NCBI RefSeq assembly: GCF_900129155.1 | Contig: NZ_FQVF01000011.1 | Location: 116,338-180,337, forward strand | From: Marinomonas polaris DSM 16579 | GTDB taxonomy: Bacteria > Pseudomonadota > Gammaproteobacteria > Pseudomonadales > Marinomonadaceae | Length of the DNA: 64,000 nt | Direction of reading: 5' to 3' | Part shown: positions 1 through 8,341 of the stretch, piece by piece | Numbering within the stretch: position 1 is the stretch's first letter | Layout: each line of letters starts with the position of its first letter | The notes under the pieces: model-generated | Told to the model about the DNA's origin: nothing | Seen by the model: only the letters and a program-made list of their open reading frames with translations | Databases searched by the model: none | Program-made: the position numbers and the translations under genes

Positions 1-270
1 ACTGGCGGCATGGGATCAAACCACGCTGACGTGATCCACGAGTGGGCTGAACAAGGTTTAGGCATTGCGATGCTATCTGACTGGGATATTCACGATAAAT
101 TAGCCAAAGGAAAACTGGTACGCATCTTACCGGATTACACTCAACAAACCGATATTTGGGCAGTGACACCATCACGTCTCACCTATTCAGCAACACTAAA
201 GTTATGTGTCGAGTATTTAATTGAGTCCTTACAAAGTGGCCCTCATGCGCTACCCGTTTCTTCAGACTGA
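1..270 (+). CDS. LysR-family transcriptional regulator, C-terminal fragment (cut by window edge)
   Basis: The reading frame is open from the first base and ends with TGA at 268-270, so only the last 89 residues are present. The fragment reads as the end of a LysR effector-binding domain: a GLGIAML segment followed by the strand and helix that normally close the second subdomain, with a short variable tail. The DNA-binding half lies outside the window, so target genes cannot be judged. It points towards the catabolic cluster that follows but is separated from it by a strong hairpin terminator. Family assignment is fairly safe; subtype is unknown. Confidence 0.75.
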   Translation, partial: TGGMGSNHADVIHEWAEQGLGIAMLSDWDIHDKLAKGKLVRILPDYTQQTDIWAVTPSRLTYSATLKLCVEYLIESLQSGPHALPVSSD

Positions 271-274
271 ACAG

Positions 275-317
275 AGCCCCAAAAAACTCACAGTGAGACT
301 GTTCGTTTTTTGGGGCT
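275..317. terminator. Bidirectional rho-independent terminator
   Basis: A 13-bp perfect inverted repeat (arms 275-287 and 305-317) contains runs of six A and six T inside the stem, so it can serve both the LysR gene on the plus strand and the minus-strand gene ending at 335. Confidence 0.8.
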
Positions 318-334
318 GTTACATATAAAAAATA

Positions 335-1147
335 TTATGATTGTGCTTTTTCAATAATACTTTTCATTCCATCCAACGCTCGACTCGCGCGTTCGGTAGG
401 TGATTGCTTTTTAGCGTAATCGAAGTTTGGCACTTCGATACTCAACACCATTTCGTCTGGTATTGCTTGTAGAAGCGATACCAAATCAATTTCACCTTCA
501 CCCGGGTTAAGGCGTGCTTGACGAGCGATATGAATCAAACCTTCTGTAGATGGATCAAACTCAGCCATCGCATCACAAAACTGAACGTAATGAAGCCACT
601 TAGGATCAATCGTTTTTACATCCTGCGGCTTCATGCCCGCTCGATGATAATGCAATGCATCAATGAGTACGCCACCATTTGATTGATTCGCACCGTCAAC
701 GACCCGTAATGCCGATGCAATATTAGGCACTTTGGTCCATGGCATAAACTCCAAGTCTGCCGTCATACCATAATGATGAGCAGCTTCACAGAATTCACCA
801 TAGTTCTCAATCAAACGTGCCTCATCAGCATCATCGCCCGCTACCAGTACATTTTTCGCCCCTAAAACTGCCCCTCGCTCCAAGAAACGAAAAGTATCTT
901 CCACGCGAAAAGCCTCTCCAAGACGTACAATTTCAATATCAGCTAATTTGATCCCTGTGTCTTGCATGGCTGCTCGCGTTTCTTTAAACACTTTATCATC
1001 CGTCATCAGAGGATAAAGTCCCTCCGATGCGGAGGGCAGAAGACGGAAACCGACATGGGAAAAACCCGTTTTAGCAGCGATCTCGACCGCTTCACTTGGC
1101 GAAACATCAAACAAGGTTAGGAAAGCAAGAGAAAACGAATAAGCCAT
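335..1147 (-). CDS. Sugar phosphate isomerase/epimerase-like TIM barrel with intact metal site
   Basis: 270-residue TIM-barrel protein of the xylose-isomerase-like/AP-endonuclease-2 superfamily. The four metal ligands of this fold are visible at family-typical spacing: Glu133 (DLEFMPW), Asp163 (LIDALH), Gln189 (HYVQF) and Glu238 (LSIEV). The spacing closely matches that recalled for 3-dehydroshikimate dehydratase of the QuiC type, so dehydration of 3-dehydroshikimate to protocatechuate is one possible role. Isomerase or epimerase activity on another hydroxylated ring or sugar acid is equally possible. It is last in a minus-strand series with a NIPSNAP protein and an FAD dehydrogenase, probably one operon under the IclR gene. 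The ATG at 1147 has AGG about eight bases upstream. Fold confidence is high, substrate unknown. Confidence 0.8.
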   Translation of the reverse strand: MAYSFSLAFLTLFDVSPSEAVEIAAKTGFSHVGFRLLPSASEGLYPLMTDDKVFKETRAAMQDTGIKLADIEIVRLGEAFRVEDTFRFLERGAVLGAKNVLVAGDDADEARLIENYGEFCEAAHHYGMTADLEFMPWTKVPNIASALRVVDGANQSNGGVLIDALHYHRAGMKPQDVKTIDPKWLHYVQFCDAMAEFDPSTEGLIHIARQARLNPGEGEIDLVSLLQAIPDEMVLSIEVPNFDYAKKQSPTERASRALDGMKSIIEKAQS

Positions 1148-1157
1148 GGCAAGTACC

Positions 1158-1775
1158 TTATTTAAGAGGAGAGAATGCCATCGGCATTGCCAAAGTTGAT
1201 GTCATGTCTGGCGTTAACCAATCAGGGCCACCTTTTGGCGGCCAAACACCTTCAGCAACGGTTTTTGCACGTATTTCAGCACGTTCGTTAGCTGATTTAT
1301 AAGGCCAAATTTGAGTAAAGCGAGGACCGCCATCTAGTGAATACATAGCTATTGTTAACGCAGAATACTCTGTACGAGGTGGCACAGCTTCACGCCATTT
1401 TTCAATCGTCGGAGCCAAGCCGTTCAATTTAGTATGATAGGTGCGAATTTCATAAACAGGACCAAACTCACCTGGCTCAACTGGAGGCATAAAGTCCAAA
1501 GGAATATAGCTATCCATATGTAAATCAACCAATAAGTCGCCGCAATTGAACGGATCATTTGAAAGACGAATACGCTTACGCTCTTCAATTAAATCTTGCT
1601 CGGTTTCATAGCCACGAAGAATATAAACTTCATTTAAGTGACCAACATCAGCAAACCAAGCACCTAATAATTTACCCTTAGCTTCCGGCGCTTCCAAAAA
1701 TGCCTGAATGCCTGCCGCAGCTTTACCAGCACCAAAAATAACGGTTTTCAGTGTCGCAATATCATAATACTTCAT
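1158..1775 (-). CDS. NIPSNAP family protein
   Basis: 205-residue protein with two tandem ferredoxin-like (dimeric alpha-beta barrel) halves; the second begins near VYEIRTYHTKLNG and carries the typical NIPSNAP pattern of a strand, then a helix ending in W. I chose the ATG at 1775 because an AAAAGGAAA Shine-Dalgarno lies just upstream; a longer reading to 1817 adds a lysine-rich stretch that looks like leader. Bacterial NIPSNAP proteins have no settled biochemical role but often sit in catabolic operons. Only ten bases separate it from the TIM-barrel gene, so co-translation is likely. Its place between a flavoprotein and an isomerase suggests help in handling a ring-derived intermediate, which is inference. 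Confidence 0.75.
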   Translation of the reverse strand: MKYYDIATLKTVIFGAGKAAAGIQAFLEAPEAKGKLLGAWFADVGHLNEVYILRGYETEQDLIEERKRIRLSNDPFNCGDLLVDLHMDSYIPLDFMPPVEPGEFGPVYEIRTYHTKLNGLAPTIEKWREAVPPRTEYSALTIAMYSLDGGPRFTQIWPYKSANERAEIRAKTVAEGVWPPKGGPDWLTPDMTSTLAMPMAFSPLK

Positions 1776-1830
1776 GATTTTTTTCCTTTTTAAGAGTTGT
1801 TTTAAAAGATTTTTCAAAAGTGCAGAGACA

Positions 1831-3537
1831 TCACTCTGCTAAATGGTTGGCGGCTCGATAACCAAATGTCATGGCTGGACCTAAAGTAATGCCGCCACTT
1901 GGATAGTGGCCACCAAAGATGCTCGACATATCATTACCAACAGCATATAAGCCTGAAATTACAGACTGATCGGGACGTAACACTTGCCCATGCTCATTAG
2001 TCTTCACACCAGAGAATGTGCCCAAACTCCCCGGTACAATCTTCACCGCATAAAAAGGCCCCTGCTCTAATGCTGCTAAAGAAGGATTAGGCGTTTGTTC
2101 TGGATCACCTTGAATATGGTTATAAGGCGATTCTCCACGCTGAAATTCACTGTCAAAACCGATCTTAGCGTCGCAATTAAAACGCGCTACAGTTTCGGTT
2201 AAAGCATCTACGGGAACGCCTAATTTAAGAGCAAGATCTGCAAGACTTTTACCTTTTATTAGATAGCCTGTACGCTCAAAGTAAGATGTTGGAAATGGAA
2301 AAGGTTTTGACCAACCCAGCCCCCAACGTCGTTGAGCTTTATGATCTGCTAACAACCAGCAATAAGGCTGGCTATCTGCTGGACTTGCATCAAACAAAGC
2401 GCGCATAAAATCATGATAAGAATTCGCTTCACTAGTGAAACGCTTTCCATTTGGTAGCACGGCAATAATGCCGGGTTTGGCACGTTCGATTAGATGTGGG
2501 AAATGAATTTGCTCTTTGCCATTTGGAACTAAAGAAACAGGACTCCAAGCGCCAGCGTTTGCTAGATCATCACATATTTTGGCGCCGATGGACTCCGCCA
2601 TATTAATCCCATCACCTGTATTGCTTTTAGGGGCGGCAGAATAGTGACCAAACCCAGTATTACCTTTAAATTGTTCAGCCTGGCGTTTTGTGTCATGAGG
2701 GAAACCACCCGTAGCCATCACCACACCCTTGCTTGCAGAAATACTGTGTAGCTGGTCGTTGATGATCACTTCGACACCGGTAACACGACCTTGATCATCT
2801 TTAATAAGCGTGGAAACAGACGCATTGGTTTGCACCCTAACGTTTAAATCCAACGCACTTTTCAATAATGCACCTACCAAAGCGTTACCATTTACTAATT
2901 GGGTGCTGCGACCAAATCTCACCAAGTCCAAGGCGTGGCGAGTTAATCGTTTGGTAACGTACATCATGGAAGATAAACGGCGAGTAGCGTTAAAAAAGTG
3001 GCGCATATCCGCACCACTAGCAATCCCCATTCCCCAGAGTGAAATTACCGACAAAGGTGGACGAACATGATGTTTCCATTTACCTAGCTGACGACCGTCA
3101 AAAGGTGCTGCGGCAACAGAACGACTACCAAGAGCATGACCGTCTAATTCATGGAAATCAGGGATAGCATTGCCATCAACAAAATTAAGGGCTGTTTGAG
3201 TTTCAAAGAAATCGACCATTTCTGGTCCGCTTTCTAAAAATGCGTCCAAACGAGGATCGAGGCTATCGGTTTGCATTTCACTGCAAATATAACGTCGAGG
3301 TTCTTCTGCGTCTTCATGAATACCTGCTCTTATGGCAAGTGGATTACGTGGAATCCACAACCAGCCACCAGACCAAGCGCTTGTCCCACCCAGAGCATCA
3401 GTTTTTTCTAATAATAAAACCGAAAGCCCTAAGTGAGCTGCACGTACAGCGGTACTTAACCCGCCGCCTCCAGAGCCAACTACAATGACATCATATTGAT
3501 TTGAAAGAGGTGTTGTTATTGGGAACTTTCTTGCCAT
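1831..3537 (-). CDS. FAD-dependent dehydrogenase, 3-ketosteroid delta-1-dehydrogenase/fumarate reductase type (copy 1)
   Basis: 568-residue flavoprotein. A dinucleotide-binding GSGGGG lies at residues 21-26 with the adenosine-binding Glu at 44, followed by the GGTSAWSGGW segment typical of the succinate dehydrogenase/fumarate reductase flavoprotein superfamily. The C-terminus has the FAD-binding GGITLGPAMTFGY segment preceded by a YPSGG loop where KstD-type enzymes keep a catalytic tyrosine. Family members introduce or reduce a C=C bond next to a carbonyl. No steroid genes are near, so annotation as a steroid enzyme would be misleading; a cyclohexane or cyclohexene carboxylate substrate fits the neighbourhood better. 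It shares motifs along its full length with the divergent gene at 4546. It follows the IclR gene in the same direction. Confidence 0.8.
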   Translation of the reverse strand: MARKFPITTPLSNQYDVIVVGSGGGGLSTAVRAAHLGLSVLLLEKTDALGGTSAWSGGWLWIPRNPLAIRAGIHEDAEEPRRYICSEMQTDSLDPRLDAFLESGPEMVDFFETQTALNFVDGNAIPDFHELDGHALGSRSVAAAPFDGRQLGKWKHHVRPPLSVISLWGMGIASGADMRHFFNATRRLSSMMYVTKRLTRHALDLVRFGRSTQLVNGNALVGALLKSALDLNVRVQTNASVSTLIKDDQGRVTGVEVIINDQLHSISASKGVVMATGGFPHDTKRQAEQFKGNTGFGHYSAAPKSNTGDGINMAESIGAKICDDLANAGAWSPVSLVPNGKEQIHFPHLIERAKPGIIAVLPNGKRFTSEANSYHDFMRALFDASPADSQPYCWLLADHKAQRRWGLGWSKPFPFPTSYFERTGYLIKGKSLADLALKLGVPVDALTETVARFNCDAKIGFDSEFQRGESPYNHIQGDPEQTPNPSLAALEQGPFYAVKIVPGSLGTFSGVKTNEHGQVLRPDQSVISGLYAVGNDMSSIFGGHYPSGGITLGPAMTFGYRAANHLAE

Positions 3538-3563
3538 TCTAGGGCCCTGTCTATCGTTGTTAT

Positions 3564-4355
3564 TTACTCCCGCTTGGAGAAATACAACGAGGCTCTACTC
3601 GCGTCTCCTAGCGCTATTGCTGCCCGCCGCAATGGCTCTACATAAGTATCCATTACTTCAGGCGTAACTCTTACCGATGGCCCGGCAACACTGACTGCTC
3701 CGATGGGTTCTCCGCTATCCGGATTACGCACCACCATGGCAATAGCAGCCATGCCATCTAAATAGCTGTCATGATTCACGGCATAACCGCGCTCACGTAC
3801 CGTTTTTAATACCGACAATAAATCCGCCACCGTAACTGGCGCGGAAACACCCGGCGCATTATCTTTGACTAAGCCTTGGCGCATGACCAAAGAGATAGCC
3901 TCTTCATCGCTCATGCCCGCTAACCAAGCTTGTCCACCAGCCGAAGAAGCGAGATGAACCACCTTGCCTTGGTCTTGCCCTGGTTGATAGCGCAATGCAG
4001 ATGTTGAACCTTGCGATACGCCAACCCAAACCAAATCACCATTGTCAGCTAGGGACAAACGCACCAGTTCACGAGTCTGCTGAGCTAGTTCATCTAAAAT
4101 AGGCTGGCTAATATTGCCAATGCCTGTCTGCCCAAGAAACGCTAAACCAAGCGAAGCCAACTTGATGGTTAACTCATAGTCCCCCATGCCTCGGACTTGC
4201 CGCACATAACCCAAACCTTCTAATTCTTTTAGCAATCGATGCACGCCACTGATTGGCATATCTAACGATTTGGCAATATCGCTCACGGCACTACCGATAG
4301 GCTGGTAAGCCAAAAACTCCATTACAGAGAGCGCTTTTGCTAACGCACTGCTCAT
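3564..4355 (-). CDS. IclR-family transcriptional regulator
   Basis: 263 residues: a winged helix at about 1-65 (helix pair around SDIAKSLDMPISGVHRLL) and an IclR effector domain at about 75-255. I chose the ATG at 4355, which has GGGAG eight bases upstream, over a TTG at 4370. IclR proteins in catabolic clusters usually sense the pathway substrate or a product. It is transcribed divergently from the FAD dehydrogenase at 4546 and in line with the one ending at 1831, so it is well placed to control both arms. A 13-base palindrome in the shared intergenic region is a candidate operator. Confidence 0.9.
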   Translation of the reverse strand: MSSALAKALSVMEFLAYQPIGSAVSDIAKSLDMPISGVHRLLKELEGLGYVRQVRGMGDYELTIKLASLGLAFLGQTGIGNISQPILDELAQQTRELVRLSLADNGDLVWVGVSQGSTSALRYQPGQDQGKVVHLASSAGGQAWLAGMSDEEAISLVMRQGLVKDNAPGVSAPVTVADLLSVLKTVRERGYAVNHDSYLDGMAAIAMVVRNPDSGEPIGAVSVAGPSVRVTPEVMDTYVEPLRRAAIALGDASRASLYFSKRE

Positions 4356-4459
4356 ATCACTGTCTCCCAAGTTTGTTTATGTGTCTTTTTAGACACTGCT
4401 TGGAAGTGATTCTATTCACACTAGCAAAAAAAAACCACATTGGAAACTATTTTAATTAT

Positions 4460-4472
4460 TGAAACAGTTTCA
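4460..4472. promoter_or_regulatory. Candidate IclR operator palindrome
   Basis: TGAAACAGTTTCA is a perfect 13-base palindrome centred in the 190-bp gap between the IclR gene and the divergent flavoprotein gene; a related half-site (GGAAAC) lies at 4442. AT-rich -10-like sequence (TAGTATAAA) follows near 4485. Assignment to IclR is by position and by the GAAA/TTTC character of IclR sites. Confidence 0.45.
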
Positions 4473-4545
4473 GCTTTATGAAATAGTATAAAACATAAAG
4501 ACAAAAACAAGCTCTTTTTAAGAGTAAATAGACAGGTAATAAGTG

Positions 4546-6321
4546 ATGAGCCAACTAGACCCATATAAAGGTTTAAAACAATGCTTAGACCAGACTCAAT
4601 ACGACATCATCGTATTAGGTGCTGGCGCGGGAGGCATGGCAGCAGCGCTCTTTGGCGCAATTGAAGGTCAAAAAGTGTTACTGATTGAGCGTACCCATTA
4701 TGTGGGAGGAACTACTGCATTATCTGGTGGTACCACTTGGGTTCCAATGACGCGATATCTCAAAGACACGCCAATGAATGACACCAAAGAGAAGGTGATG
4801 AACTTTCTTGATCATGCTGTGGGTGATCGAAGTGAACGTTCGCTGCGGGAAGCTTTTTTAGAGTCTGGTGCTGAAGCCATTCACACCTTAGTTGATAACA
4901 CAGAAGTAAAATTTAGAGCTTGCGCTTATCATCCTGACTATTTGGCAGATCTTCCAGATGCCTCTTTAAATGGGCGAGCTTTAGAACCGCTCCCTTATGT
5001 AGCCAAACATTTAGGGTCTGCCTTAAATTTGCTGCGTCATCCCATTCCAGAATTTACGGTATTGGGTGGCATGATGGTAAATCGTGAAGATATTGGACAC
5101 TTATTGGCTCGCTTTAAATCTTCTACGTCATTTTTGTATACCGCTAGAGTCGTCACCCAATATGCTATCGATAGGGCCTTGTATGGTCGTACTCGTCGTA
5201 GCGTGATGGGGCATGCCTTAGTAGCTCGAATGCTGCAATCCATGCTCGACCGCAACATAGACTTACTCGTAGACACTGAAACCCTTGCTATTAATAAAAA
5301 CACAGCAGGAAAAGTAAGTAGATTAACGCTTAGCCAAAATGGTGAAGTTCGCCATTTGATTGCGAACAAAGCCATTATTTTGGCTTCTGGCGGTTTCGCT
5401 CGAAATCCTGAAAAACGCGCTAAGTTGTTACCAAAACAACTACCGGCAGATTCCCCATCGGCTGAAGGACACAGCAGCAATTTACACCACCAAGTCGAAT
5501 TATTAGGCGCTCATTATGGACAAGGGCATGACCAAGCAGCATTTTGGGCGCCCGTTTCTACCCGACAACGCAAAAACGGTACGAAAGCCGTCTTTCCACA
5601 TTTTGTTTTCGACCGTTCAAAACCAGGCACTTTATGTGTCGATAGCAATGGCCAACGCTTTGTAAATGAAACGGTCTCTTACCATGAATTTGGGAAAGCC
5701 ATGTTAGAAGGCGGAAAAAATACAAAACACGCGTGGATCATCACCGATGCAAAAGGGCTCGCCAAATATGGATTAGGTATGGTGCGCTTGGGTGGCGACA
5801 ATCCAGCACCTTATTTACAAGATGGCTACTTAAAAACAGGCAAAAGTATTAGCGAACTGGCTCAGCAATTACAAATTGATGAGACCCTACTATCAAGCAG
5901 TATTGCCAGTATTAATAGCGCAGCTAAGACGGGTGAAGACACCTTATTTGGACGTGGCAGTACGGCTTACCAAAAAGCCAATGGTGATCCAAACCAAAAG
6001 CCAAATCCAACCATAGGTGCACTTGATCAGCCGCCCTACTACGCAGTGAAACTTCAACCTGCCGACATCGGCGCCGCACAAGGCTTGGTCGGTAATAAGC
6101 ACGCACAATTAATAACCATCAATAACGAACCGATTGACGGACTTTATGCCTGCGGTAATGACTTGCATTCGATTATGGGCGGAACCTATCCAGGTCCAGG
6201 CATCACTATTGGACCCGCTATTGTGTTTGCATACAAAGCAATACAGCACGCGATTAACCCTTTAAATACCAATCAAAAAAACACGATGTCGCAAACAAAA
6301 GCGACATGTGAAACACACTAA
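4546..6321 (+). CDS. FAD-dependent dehydrogenase, 3-ketosteroid delta-1-dehydrogenase/fumarate reductase type (copy 2)
   Basis: 591-residue flavoprotein with GAGAGG at residues 25-30, adenosine-binding Glu at 48, the GGTTALSGGTTWVP segment, and a C-terminal YPGPGITIGPA loop carrying the tyrosine kept in KstD-type enzymes. A polar tail of about 25 residues follows the last FAD segment. It is the divergent partner of the minus-strand copy at 1831 and shares its motifs in the same order, so the two are paralogues acting on related substrates or as successive desaturation steps. ATG 4546 is preferred to GTG 4543 because of an ACAGG motif about nine bases upstream. It leads the plus-strand arm with the dehydrogenase at 6339 and the Tct transporter. 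Substrate unknown; steroid is unlikely. Confidence 0.8.
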   Translation: MSQLDPYKGLKQCLDQTQYDIIVLGAGAGGMAAALFGAIEGQKVLLIERTHYVGGTTALSGGTTWVPMTRYLKDTPMNDTKEKVMNFLDHAVGDRSERSLREAFLESGAEAIHTLVDNTEVKFRACAYHPDYLADLPDASLNGRALEPLPYVAKHLGSALNLLRHPIPEFTVLGGMMVNREDIGHLLARFKSSTSFLYTARVVTQYAIDRALYGRTRRSVMGHALVARMLQSMLDRNIDLLVDTETLAINKNTAGKVSRLTLSQNGEVRHLIANKAIILASGGFARNPEKRAKLLPKQLPADSPSAEGHSSNLHHQVELLGAHYGQGHDQAAFWAPVSTRQRKNGTKAVFPHFVFDRSKPGTLCVDSNGQRFVNETVSYHEFGKAMLEGGKNTKHAWIITDAKGLAKYGLGMVRLGGDNPAPYLQDGYLKTGKSISELAQQLQIDETLLSSSIASINSAAKTGEDTLFGRGSTAYQKANGDPNQKPNPTIGALDQPPYYAVKLQPADIGAAQGLVGNKHAQLITINNEPIDGLYACGNDLHSIMGGTYPGPGITIGPAIVFAYKAIQHAINPLNTNQKNTMSQTKATCETH

Positions 6322-6338
6322 TTCAGGAGTGTAGATCG

Positions 6339-7145
6339 ATGACTATTATTACCGGTGAAACTCGTATTTTCCCTATCCTAGGCGACCCTATTGCCCAAGT
6401 ACGTTCACCTCAATTTCTAACGCAAATCCTGCAACGTCGAGAAGAGAACGGCATAGTTCCGCCTATGCATGTAGCACCGGAACACTTTATAGACGTTATG
6501 CAGTCCTTACGCAAAACACAAAACGTTCATGGCATTGTTATTACGATTCCACACAAAATCCCAGCCCTAGACGCATGTGACCTAGTCTCTGAACGCGCCA
6601 AATTTGTTGGTTCTGTCAACATCATCCGTAAACAAAGTAATGGCCAATTATATGGCGACAATGTTGATGGTATTGGCTATGTAGATGGCGTCAAAAAGGA
6701 AGGTTTTGATGTTAAAGGTAAGCGAGCCCTACTAATCGGCGCAGGAGGAGCTGGGTCCGCGGTAGCATTTGAGATTCTACAACGAGAGGCAGAATACCTA
6801 GCCATTTATGACCTCGACCAAGATAGATTGAATTCACTTATCAAACGCTTAAATGAACGTTTTCCAAACCGTGCAGGAGTGGGAGATCAAGATCCAACAG
6901 GCTTTGATTTTATTGCCAATGTTACACCAGTCGGTATGCGCGCAGGCGACCCATATCCTGTCGATGTTAGCAAACTTAATAGCAAGCAATTTGTTGCAGA
7001 CGCTATCACCAAACCGGAAGTGTCTCCTATGGTCGAGCATGCAAGAAGCCTCGGCTGTAACACGATGGTTGGAGCAGGCATGTTCAATGCGGAAGCTGAA
7101 ATTTTAGTGGACTTCATGCTGCGAGATCACCCAATCAATAACTAA
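6339..7145 (+). CDS. Shikimate dehydrogenase-like oxidoreductase, divergent active site
   Basis: 268 residues with AroE architecture: an N-terminal substrate domain, a Rossmann GAGGAGSA at about 128-135, and a C-terminal helix returning to the substrate site. The catalytic lysine is present (TIPHK), and the Asp of the NTD motif is kept, but the motif reads NVDG. The usual C-terminal Gln of GMLxxQ is replaced (GMFNAEAE), which suggests a substrate other than shikimate. After the Rossmann beta-2 strand comes Asp (IYDLDQDR) instead of the NRT typical of NADP-dependent biosynthetic AroE, implying NAD preference and a catabolic role. It starts 17 bases after the flavoprotein gene. It might oxidise quinate, shikimate or a deoxy/dihydro analogue; this is inference. 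Confidence 0.8.
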   Translation: MTIITGETRIFPILGDPIAQVRSPQFLTQILQRREENGIVPPMHVAPEHFIDVMQSLRKTQNVHGIVITIPHKIPALDACDLVSERAKFVGSVNIIRKQSNGQLYGDNVDGIGYVDGVKKEGFDVKGKRALLIGAGGAGSAVAFEILQREAEYLAIYDLDQDRLNSLIKRLNERFPNRAGVGDQDPTGFDFIANVTPVGMRAGDPYPVDVSKLNSKQFVADAITKPEVSPMVEHARSLGCNTMVGAGMFNAEAEILVDFMLRDHPINN

Positions 7146-7158
7146 AAACACACTAATA

Positions 7159-7183
7159 GCGCAAAAGGCTTTCCCTTTTGCGC
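7159..7183. terminator. Hairpin between dehydrogenase and tctC
   Basis: A 10-bp perfect stem (7159-7168 with 7174-7183) with a five-base loop but no T tract. It may stabilise the upstream mRNA end or reduce read-through rather than fully terminate. Confidence 0.5.
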
Positions 7184-7220
7184 ATTACGCCCAACTGGGC
7201 ATAATTCTCTGGAGGTTATG

Positions 7221-8210
7221 ATGAAAAAAACAATAATTGGCGCATTAACCGCACTAACATTATCCACAACAGCATTAGCTGCTTTTCCTGAAAAGGATAT
7301 CCAAGGCATTATCCAATGGGGAGCTGGCGGCTCAACTGATACCGTAATGCGTTCTATCTCACCTCATGCTGAAAAGGCTCTCGGTGTCGACATTGTCTTG
7401 ACCAATAAAACAGGTGGAGTTGGTGCCATCGCAATGAAATACGTCAACAGTAAAGATGATGATGGCTATACCTTATTGATGGGAGCGGAAAACCCACAAA
7501 TGTATAAGGTATTAGGCTTAGGTGACATGGATTATAACGACATGATCACCATCAATATATTAGCTCGCGGTACGCCAGTTTTTGTTGCAAGAAATGATGC
7601 GCCTTACAACAACATGCAAGAATTTACTGATTTCGTAAAAGCTCATCCCGGTGAATTGAAAATTGGTTCAACGGGTAATGGTGGTTTAACCTCAATTGTA
7701 ATGGCAATGCTGCAATCACAAATTTCATTGGACTACACCAGCATCCCTTACAATGGCGATGGTCCAGCATTAACCGCATTACAAGGCGGCGCAATTGATG
7801 TAATGCCAGCGGTGTTAGGTGCAACCATTGAACAGATTAAAGCTGGTCGTATGAAAGTAATCGGCCTTGTAGATAAAGAGGCCAATAAACTTTTGCCAGG
7901 TGTAGCACCTATCACTGACACTTTCCCAGGTTTAAAAAGCTACCTACCTTGGGGGCCATTCTTTGGAATATTCGTAAAACAAGGAACTCCCGATGATGTC
8001 GTCAAGAAGCTTCAAGGCGCATTCCAACAGGCTGCTTTTCACCCCGATTTTATTGATTTAATGCAAAAACGTGGCTTTACGATTCTGAATATTTCAGGAG
8101 AAGAAGCCAATTACTTTTTAAGTGGTTATCGCTCTACTTCTTCTTGGTTAGTTCATGAAGCAGGTTTTTCTAAGCGATCACCAGAAGAGTTCAATATTCC
8201 GCGTCCTTAA
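7221..8210 (+). CDS. tctC: Tripartite tricarboxylate transporter periplasmic substrate-binding protein (TctC/Bug family)
   Basis: 329 residues starting with a clear signal peptide (lysines, hydrophobic core, ALA cleavage site near residue 21) followed by a two-lobed Bug-type binding protein: WGAGGSTDT near the N-terminus and a GSTGNGGLTS loop where TctC proteins hold a carboxylate. ATG 7221 is chosen over 7218 because GGAGG lies at the right distance. It delivers a carboxylated ligand to the TctA/TctB membrane pair encoded downstream. Ligands of this family range from citrate to aromatic and hydroaromatic acids; context suggests the substrate of the neighbouring oxidative enzymes. A terminator-like hairpin separates it from tctB, fitting higher expression of the binding protein. 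Confidence 0.9.
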   Translation: MKKTIIGALTALTLSTTALAAFPEKDIQGIIQWGAGGSTDTVMRSISPHAEKALGVDIVLTNKTGGVGAIAMKYVNSKDDDGYTLLMGAENPQMYKVLGLGDMDYNDMITINILARGTPVFVARNDAPYNNMQEFTDFVKAHPGELKIGSTGNGGLTSIVMAMLQSQISLDYTSIPYNGDGPALTALQGGAIDVMPAVLGATIEQIKAGRMKVIGLVDKEANKLLPGVAPITDTFPGLKSYLPWGPFFGIFVKQGTPDDVVKKLQGAFQQAAFHPDFIDLMQKRGFTILNISGEEANYFLSGYRSTSSWLVHEAGFSKRSPEEFNIPRP

Positions 8211-8289
8211 CCTTAACAAGGCTATTTACTGAATTTTGATACATTAATTTGAATCACCCAAGAAGCTAATTTCCATTGCTTCGCTCTTA

Positions 8290-8320
8290 GCGGGGAGCGT
8301 CCTTCCCCGCCGTTTTTTTT
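8290..8320 (+). terminator. Intra-operon terminator/attenuator between tctC and tctB
   Basis: A 7-bp GC-rich stem (8290-8296 with 8304-8310) is followed by eight T at 8313-8320. It lies between the binding protein and membrane genes and probably lets only part of the transcripts continue. Confidence 0.75.
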
Positions 8321-8341
8321 CAGCATTGTCGGAGAGTCGTG

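Noticed and set aside
1831..6321. Steroid degradation genes (3-ketosteroid dehydrogenases)
   Set aside because: The motifs fit the KstD-like superfamily, but no other steroid gene is present and the surroundings point to ring carboxylates, so the steroid label was kept only as a family name.
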